A stretch of DNA of 44,917 nt from an uncultured Flavobacteriaceae bacterium (GTDB taxonomy: Bacteria; Bacteroidota; Bacteroidia; Flavobacteriales; Flavobacteriaceae). The translations under genes and the position numbers were made by a program. Positions within the stretch are counted from its first letter, which is position 1. Every line of letters begins with the position of its first letter. The notes under the pieces are model-generated. The model saw nothing but the letters and a program-made list of their open reading frames with translations, had not been told where the DNA came from and searched no databases. Location of the stretch: positions 1-44,917 of the forward strand of contig CALDYU010000030.1 in the NCBI GenBank assembly GCA_937944485.1, in the 5' to 3' direction. Shown here one piece after another: positions 43,020-44,917 of the stretch.

Positions 43020-44917
43020 ATGGAAGTCTATATCTTAAAATCGACTGCTTGTTTGGCAATTTTATTTGCGTTCTACAAGTTGTTTTTAGAAAAAGAGAGT
43101 ATTCATAAATTGAAGCGGTATTACCTTTTGGCCGCACTGGTATTTTCATTTTTTGTTCCGGCATTAGTTTTTACAGAATATATCGCGGTTGCTCCGCTTA
43201 CTGAAAAAACGTATAACGTAACTCAGCCGATTCTTGAATCTGATGAAGTTATTAATGTTCCGCCAAAATTGGAAGCCGATGTTGTAGATATTGCTCCATT
43301 ATTGTGGAGCGTTTACTTCTTTGGGTTATTTTTCTTCGGATGGAGATTCCTTCGCAATCTGTTTCAAATTTTCAGAAGAATCCGTAAAAATCCGAAACAC
43401 AAATTGCATCGATTTACACAAGTATTACTTCAAGAAAAAATTACTCCGCATACCTTTTTTAGTTACATCTTTCTAAATAAAAGCAAATTTGAATCGAAAC
43501 AAATTCCAACAGAAGTACTGCTGCATGAAGAAACACATGCACAGCAAAAACACAGTTTAGATGTTGTTTTAGTGGAATTACTACAAGTCATTTTTTGGAT
43601 TAATCCTTTCATTTATCTCACAAAGAAAGCCATAAAACTAAATCATGAATTTTTAGCAGATCAAGCCGTACTAGAAAAAAACATCGACGAGAATATCTAT
43701 AAAAATACCTTACTATCGTACTTATCACCTGATAGTGAAAAAAAGTATCAGCCCTTGGCGAATGCCATCAATTATTCATCAAACCGCCTGACCGTATTTG
43801 GGAAGACGTTTACATTTGGAAGTACTGTCGGGCAGGTCAAAAAACGTTTTACAATTATGAAAACAAAAACATCGAAAAAATCAATTTTATTACGAAGTCT
43901 AATCTTATTGCCGCTATTGGCAATGCTAGTCTATGGGTTTAGCGAACGAAAAACAGAAACTATTGTTACATACGACGCGATTCAGCAATCCTCTTCAAAA
44001 GATCAACAAAATTTACCTATTGAAGACTTTAATTCCAATACCGTACAACAGAATAAAAAAGGAAATAAACCAAGCCCTTCCGATTATGAAAAGTGGAAAA
44101 ACAAGGCCCAATTTGCCATTTGGATAGATGGTAAAAGTGTGCCCAATAAAACTTTAGATCATTATAAGGTCAATGATTTTGCGCATTATACCAAAAGTTT
44201 TGTATATAAAAATGCAAGAAGCAAACGATTTCCGCAGCCCTATCAACTATCACTCTTTACCCATGAAACGTATACAAAACAACAAACCTTCGAAAATGAA
44301 ACTATTGAAATTTCGATAAATAAAAATGGAGAAATACTGATAAGTGGCTTTTTCGATCTTGTTAATCTCTCTGATTTGCGCCCCATCATATTACAACAGC
44401 TTGCAACAAAAGAAGTGAAACGCGCAATTCTTAAGGTTGATAGGGCTGCCCCTGAGCACATTGTTTCAGCAGTAGCGCTAATGCTCAATGAAAATGATAT
44501 CCCAGAAACACAAAAAATAGATGTGGAAAATTCGTTTAAAATAATTCGAAAGTCAGAAAACCAAGTAAAATACCCTTTAAATCCGCCCCCGCCCCCCATG
44601 GATACTATTTTCACGTATCAACGTTTGGCTCATAGAATTTTGACAGTTGAAAAAAACAGGCCAGCTAATCTTGCTTATTTAAAGGATATATACTCCAAAA
44701 TGAGTCCTGAGCAAAAAGAGAAAATAGAGAGTCCTAAAACGATTAGTAACAGTTTAAATCGCAATGGTGCCACACCAAAACAAATTGCGGAATACAATGC
44801 TCTTGCCAAAAAATACAATACCATGCTTGTGAAAAACAAGAGCATACAAATTCAAATGAAAGATGTGGAGCGATTGCAGTATCTCTATGGCTTAATGTCT
44901 GACAAACAGAAAGTAAA
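43020..44917 (+). CDS. M56-family (BlaR1-like) membrane metallopeptidase, partial
   Basis: Open from ATG at 43020 to the window end, 632 complete codons with no stop, so the 3' end is missing. The N-terminus has transmembrane helices (about 8-20, 35-52, 90-110 and 278-300) on either side of a cytoplasmic protease domain. The zinc site is HEETH (near 173-177) with a downstream NHEFLADQ (about 209-216) supplying another ligand. A periplasmic part after about 300 contains an ExbD-like stretch (EVKRAILKVDRAAPEHIV near 474-491), a proline run (NPPPPPMD) and an ATPKQIAEYNALAKKYN motif seen in many Bacteroidetes M56 proteins. It starts 2 bp after the BlaI stop codon, so the pair is co-transcribed. 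It is likely the signal-sensing protease that cleaves the repressor. No penicillin-binding sensor domain is visible. Confidence 0.92.
   Translation, partial: MEVYILKSTACLAILFAFYKLFLEKESIHKLKRYYLLAALVFSFFVPALVFTEYIAVAPLTEKTYNVTQPILESDEVINVPPKLEADVVDIAPLLWSVYFFGLFFFGWRFLRNLFQIFRRIRKNPKHKLHRFTQVLLQEKITPHTFFSYIFLNKSKFESKQIPTEVLLHEETHAQQKHSLDVVLVELLQVIFWINPFIYLTKKAIKLNHEFLADQAVLEKNIDENIYKNTLLSYLSPDSEKKYQPLANAINYSSNRLTVFGKTFTFGSTVGQVKKRFTIMKTKTSKKSILLRSLILLPLLAMLVYGFSERKTETIVTYDAIQQSSSKDQQNLPIEDFNSNTVQQNKKGNKPSPSDYEKWKNKAQFAIWIDGKSVPNKTLDHYKVNDFAHYTKSFVYKNARSKRFPQPYQLSLFTHETYTKQQTFENETIEISINKNGEILISGFFDLVNLSDLRPIILQQLATKEVKRAILKVDRAAPEHIVSAVALMLNENDIPETQKIDVENSFKIIRKSENQVKYPLNPPPPPMDTIFTYQRLAHRILTVEKNRPANLAYLKDIYSKMSPEQKEKIESPKTISNSLNRNGATPKQIAEYNALAKKYNTMLVKNKSIQIQMKDVERLQYLYGLMSDKQKV

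Overview
The window looks like chromosomal DNA of a marine-type Flavobacteriaceae (Bacteroidetes). The evidence is: TAnnTTTG-type -7 promoter boxes; giant RHS proteins of the Bacteroidetes style; a coiled-coil 'GHLPNIPSA' C-terminus on a fibre protein; membrane proteins with the FKIxHW motif of the GldL type; a BlaI/M56 pair; and AT-rich DNA with few Shine-Dalgarno sites. Genus is not decidable from the sequence alone.

Layout. Positions 1-38289 are almost entirely minus-strand and hold two adjacent gene blocks read from right to left. The first block (38289 to 26921) is a 13-gene, tightly packed type II secretion/type IV pilus-like locus. It encodes a MORN/YwqK-type protein, a GspK-like giant pseudopilin, GspI-, GspJ- and GspG-like pseudopilins, GspF, a minimal prepilin peptidase, GspE, the secretin GspD, a PilM/PilN- (GspL-) like protein, a PilO/GspM-like protein, a lipoprotein with three FN3-like modules, and a PilP/GspC-like protein. 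After a 450-bp gap, which holds two possible micro-ORFs, comes the second block (26469 to 271). It encodes a repetitive fibre-like protein, a lipoprotein, a 2118-aa protein with an SpvB/TcB-like N-terminus, a 2265-aa LRR/Ig-like protein with a YD tail, a LolA-like periplasmic protein, a 3375-aa RHS protein with a variable C-terminal domain, and a four-helix membrane protein placed like an immunity protein. The giant proteins carry Sec signals but no recognisable type IX secretion C-terminal domain. I therefore propose, as inference, that the T2SS-like machine exports the RHS/LRR proteins.

The most interesting sequence-level point is that all four pseudopilin-like proteins have Ala, not Gly, immediately before the predicted prepilin cleavage site. 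They sit beside a single-domain prepilin peptidase that lacks the N-methylase half.

From 38290 onward the content is housekeeping: an intergenic stretch with a REP-like repeat, tRNA-Leu(UAG) with its terminator and -7 box, an M20 dipeptidase, a PhnA-domain protein, two paralogous FKIxHW membrane proteins, and a BlaI-type repressor with an M56 (BlaR1-like) peptidase cut by the window end. The blaI-like promoter is embedded in three tandem operator-like repeats.
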